A DNA stretch of 42,898 bases from an uncultured Oscillospiraceae bacterium (GTDB taxonomy: Bacteria; Bacillota; Clostridia; Oscillospirales; Oscillospiraceae). Below, piece after piece: positions 41,205-42,898 of this stretch. The DNA is taken from the NCBI GenBank assembly GCA_910588625.1, contig CAJUQN010000018.1, forward strand, positions 1-42,898, given 5' to 3'. Each line of letters opens with the position of its first letter. Positions within the stretch are counted from its first letter, which is position 1. The notes below the pieces were generated by a model. The model had not been told where the DNA came from and did no database searches. It saw nothing but the letters and a program-made list of their open reading frames with translations. A program made the translations under genes and the position numbers.

Positions 41205-42898
41205 ATGTCAGAAAGCAGATTGATTGAGCTGTCCTATTTCGATCCCAAATCGAAGGTCCGGCTCACCGCCTACGCGGACACCATTATGGTGGATCGGGAC
41301 AACAGCACCATCACCGCCATCCGTTTTGGCGGCTACCCGGAGATGGTGCGGGCTATGTCGGACGCTATCTACGGCGGCGGCACGATTGAAGCGGTGCAGA
41401 ACGAAACAAAGCGGGACCTCAAGAGCGCGCCCAAGGGCTACCGGCGGCAGCTGACCCACGACGGGGTATATGCCTCCGCTACGCTGATGGCCAACGACGA
41501 CGCCCTCACCGCCCAGATCCAGGGCAATGAGGAGGATGAAGCGGAAGCAGGCGTCCAGCAGGAACTCCAGCCCCGGAGGTGTTACATTTTCTGCCCCGCC
41601 GGGGACCGGGACCGCCTGTTTGAAGAGGTGGACCGTAAGACCGCCGCGCCGATGATCCCTGCGTTTCGGGACTATGTGCTGGATGAGCTCACTGCCCGGG
41701 GCGACCTGCGGCAGCTGGAGGTGTTCTCGTTGAGAGAAAAACTGGACGCCTTTGTTCTGAGCTTAAAGCCGGAGGACGCCAATGTGGTGGAAATCCTGGA
41801 GGCCGGCCTGAAAAGCGGGGCCATCACCATCCCAGGCGCGGTTCCCGGTCAACCGGACGGCTTCGGCGATGTGAAAAGCGTTGTGGGCTACCTGAACGCC
41901 TTTGGCCCCACGGTAGCCCAGCGCATCCGCAGCCAGTTCCAGCCCCTGTTCGACCCGGCGGCGGAGCCCTTGTCCGAGGAGGTGCTGGCCGTCAACGACA
42001 CGATCATGGCGAAAGCGGGGTACTCCCTGTACGACGCCCAGCTTGCTGTGGCGGAGGCCACCAAGCGGCAGTTAGACCGCAAGAAGGTCGCGCTCATTGT
42101 GGCGGAATGTGGAAGTGGCAAAACGAAAATCGGTTCCACGGCCATAGGCGCGCTCCAGGGAATGCACGCCGCCGCCGGCAAGCGGGGTAAGACCTTCAAC
42201 CTCATTATGGCCCCTTCCCACGTCACCGGGAAATGGGTGCGGGAGATCGGCGAGACCCTGCCCAACACCTTCGCCATGGTGGTCAAGAGCATTACCGACC
42301 TGGACCGGCTGTACGCCGCCTACCAGGCCGGAGACAAGAGCGTGTACGCCGTGTTCAGCAAGGAGAAGGCCAGGGACGGGTATATGCGCTACCCCGCCGT
42401 GACCTATGACCACAGGGCAAAGGGCTTCCGCTGCCCGGACTGCGGGAAGCTCGTGCAGATGACGATTAGCGGCGACGGCACAAAATACGAGGTGAATGCG
42501 GATCAGCTCTATTTCATACGGGAGCACCGGGGAAACCACGCCTGCAAAAGCTGCGGGACATCCCTGTGGTCCGCCATCAATCCGGGGAGGAACATCCCCT
42601 GGGCAAAGATCAGCGATTACGGCTGGGTGTACCGCCCCCAGGCGGCAATGCACCGTAAGAGGACAAAAAACGAGCGCGTCCTGGCCCGCCTGGACGACAT
42701 CGAGGCCAACCTGGACGGCTATGAGCCGGTGCGGGGGGCCTGCCGGCGCTTTCCCCTGAGCACCTACATCAAAAAGAAGTACCGGGGACGAATCGACGGG
42801 CTGCTATGCGATGAGCTCCATGAGTACAACAACGCCAGTGGCCAGGGGGACGCCATGGGCGAGCTGTTCGGCGTGTCCAGGCTGTTTGTGGGCATGAC
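41205..42898 (+). CDS. Superfamily 2-type helicase with zinc-ribbon insertion (partial, runs off the right edge)
   Basis: 564 codons open to the window end. The ATG at 41205 directly follows an in-frame TGA, with AGGA nearby. Residues 1-285 have no recognised domain (start MSESRLIELSYFDPKSKVRL). Walker A is in VAECGSGKTKIG (about 299-309) and the DExH-type motif II is DELH at 536-539. Between them lies a four-cysteine zinc ribbon: Cys410 and Cys413 (RCPDCG), Cys447 and Cys450 (CKSCG). GC and codon use match the neighbouring operon, from which it diverges. Probably a replication or DNA-processing helicase of the element; the SNF2 versus DEAD/DEAH subgroup cannot be decided without the C-terminal half. 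Confidence 0.85.
   Translation, partial: MSESRLIELSYFDPKSKVRLTAYADTIMVDRDNSTITAIRFGGYPEMVRAMSDAIYGGGTIEAVQNETKRDLKSAPKGYRRQLTHDGVYASATLMANDDALTAQIQGNEEDEAEAGVQQELQPRRCYIFCPAGDRDRLFEEVDRKTAAPMIPAFRDYVLDELTARGDLRQLEVFSLREKLDAFVLSLKPEDANVVEILEAGLKSGAITIPGAVPGQPDGFGDVKSVVGYLNAFGPTVAQRIRSQFQPLFDPAAEPLSEEVLAVNDTIMAKAGYSLYDAQLAVAEATKRQLDRKKVALIVAECGSGKTKIGSTAIGALQGMHAAAGKRGKTFNLIMAPSHVTGKWVREIGETLPNTFAMVVKSITDLDRLYAAYQAGDKSVYAVFSKEKARDGYMRYPAVTYDHRAKGFRCPDCGKLVQMTISGDGTKYEVNADQLYFIREHRGNHACKSCGTSLWSAINPGRNIPWAKISDYGWVYRPQAAMHRKRTKNERVLARLDDIEANLDGYEPVRGACRRFPLSTYIKKKYRGRIDGLLCDELHEYNNASGQGDAMGELFGVSRLFVGM

Noticed and set aside
40288..41223. 311-codon plus-strand frame opposite the small mobile-element genes
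   Set aside because: Overlaps four better-supported minus-strand genes with ribosome sites; the sequence has no domain features and ends just after the real helicase start.

Overview
The window (42.9 kb) looks like a chromosomal stretch of a fairly GC-rich gut Clostridia species, probably Oscillospiraceae (Flavonifractor/Lawsonibacter type). This is inferred from strong AGGAGG ribosome binding sites, GPH sugar symporters, GHKL/LytTR regulation and the gene families present. No rRNA, tRNA or CRISPR array was seen.

Region 1 (1-7.0 kb): the 3' part of an AraC-type regulator (+), then minus-strand carbohydrate genes: two GPH-family sugar:cation symporters, an internally deleted remnant of a conventional GH3 beta-glucosidase, a GH2 glycosidase and a TIM-barrel sugar isomerase/epimerase-like protein.

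Region 2 (7.0-22.8 kb, all minus strand, transcribed right to left): the core of the window. Four roughly 960-985 aa GH3 proteins have the reversed domain order (GH3 C-domain first, catalytic domain last) and a hydrophobic segment at each end, so they are predicted to be membrane-tethered outside the cell. Two are of one type (A and D) and two of another (B and C). Each A/D-type gene is followed 1 nt later by a small four-helix membrane protein gene and then by a lipoprotein gene, giving the layout [lipoprotein, D, 4TM, lipoprotein] - [C, B] - [A, 4TM, SGNH lipoprotein].

Region 3 (22.8-27.9 kb): a LytTR response regulator and GHKL histidine kinase (+), convergent with a GH78 rhamnosidase-like lipoprotein (-). 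Upstream of both the lipoprotein/GH3 operon and the GH78 gene there is a matching pair of 12-bp direct repeats with a 21-bp period, at the same orientation and nearly the same distance from a -10-like element. I read these as LytTR boxes linking the regulator to both operons.

Region 4 (27.9-33.8 kb, visibly lower GC): a fused ABC ATPase/permease and a DUF6273-like membrane protein (-), divergent from an OmpR-type regulator/HisKA kinase pair (+). The divergent promoter holds six CTCAA(C/T)/GTTGAG half-sites in strict 11-bp register.

Region 5 (34.0-42.9 kb): a DNA-processing module of a mobile element (ICE- or prophage-like). Minus-strand operon: two small unknowns, two further unknowns, a PRTRC protein B / prokaryotic E2-like protein, Rad52-family annealing protein, SMC/SbcC-like ATPase, CHC2-zinc primase and a DUF6744-like protein, closed by a terminator. 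A helicase with a zinc-ribbon insertion is divergent on the plus strand and runs off the right edge.

Working model: cell-surface GH3, GH78 and esterase activities trim glycosides outside the membrane, released sugars enter through the GPH symporters, and GH2 and the isomerase act inside. Substrates cannot be read from sequence.
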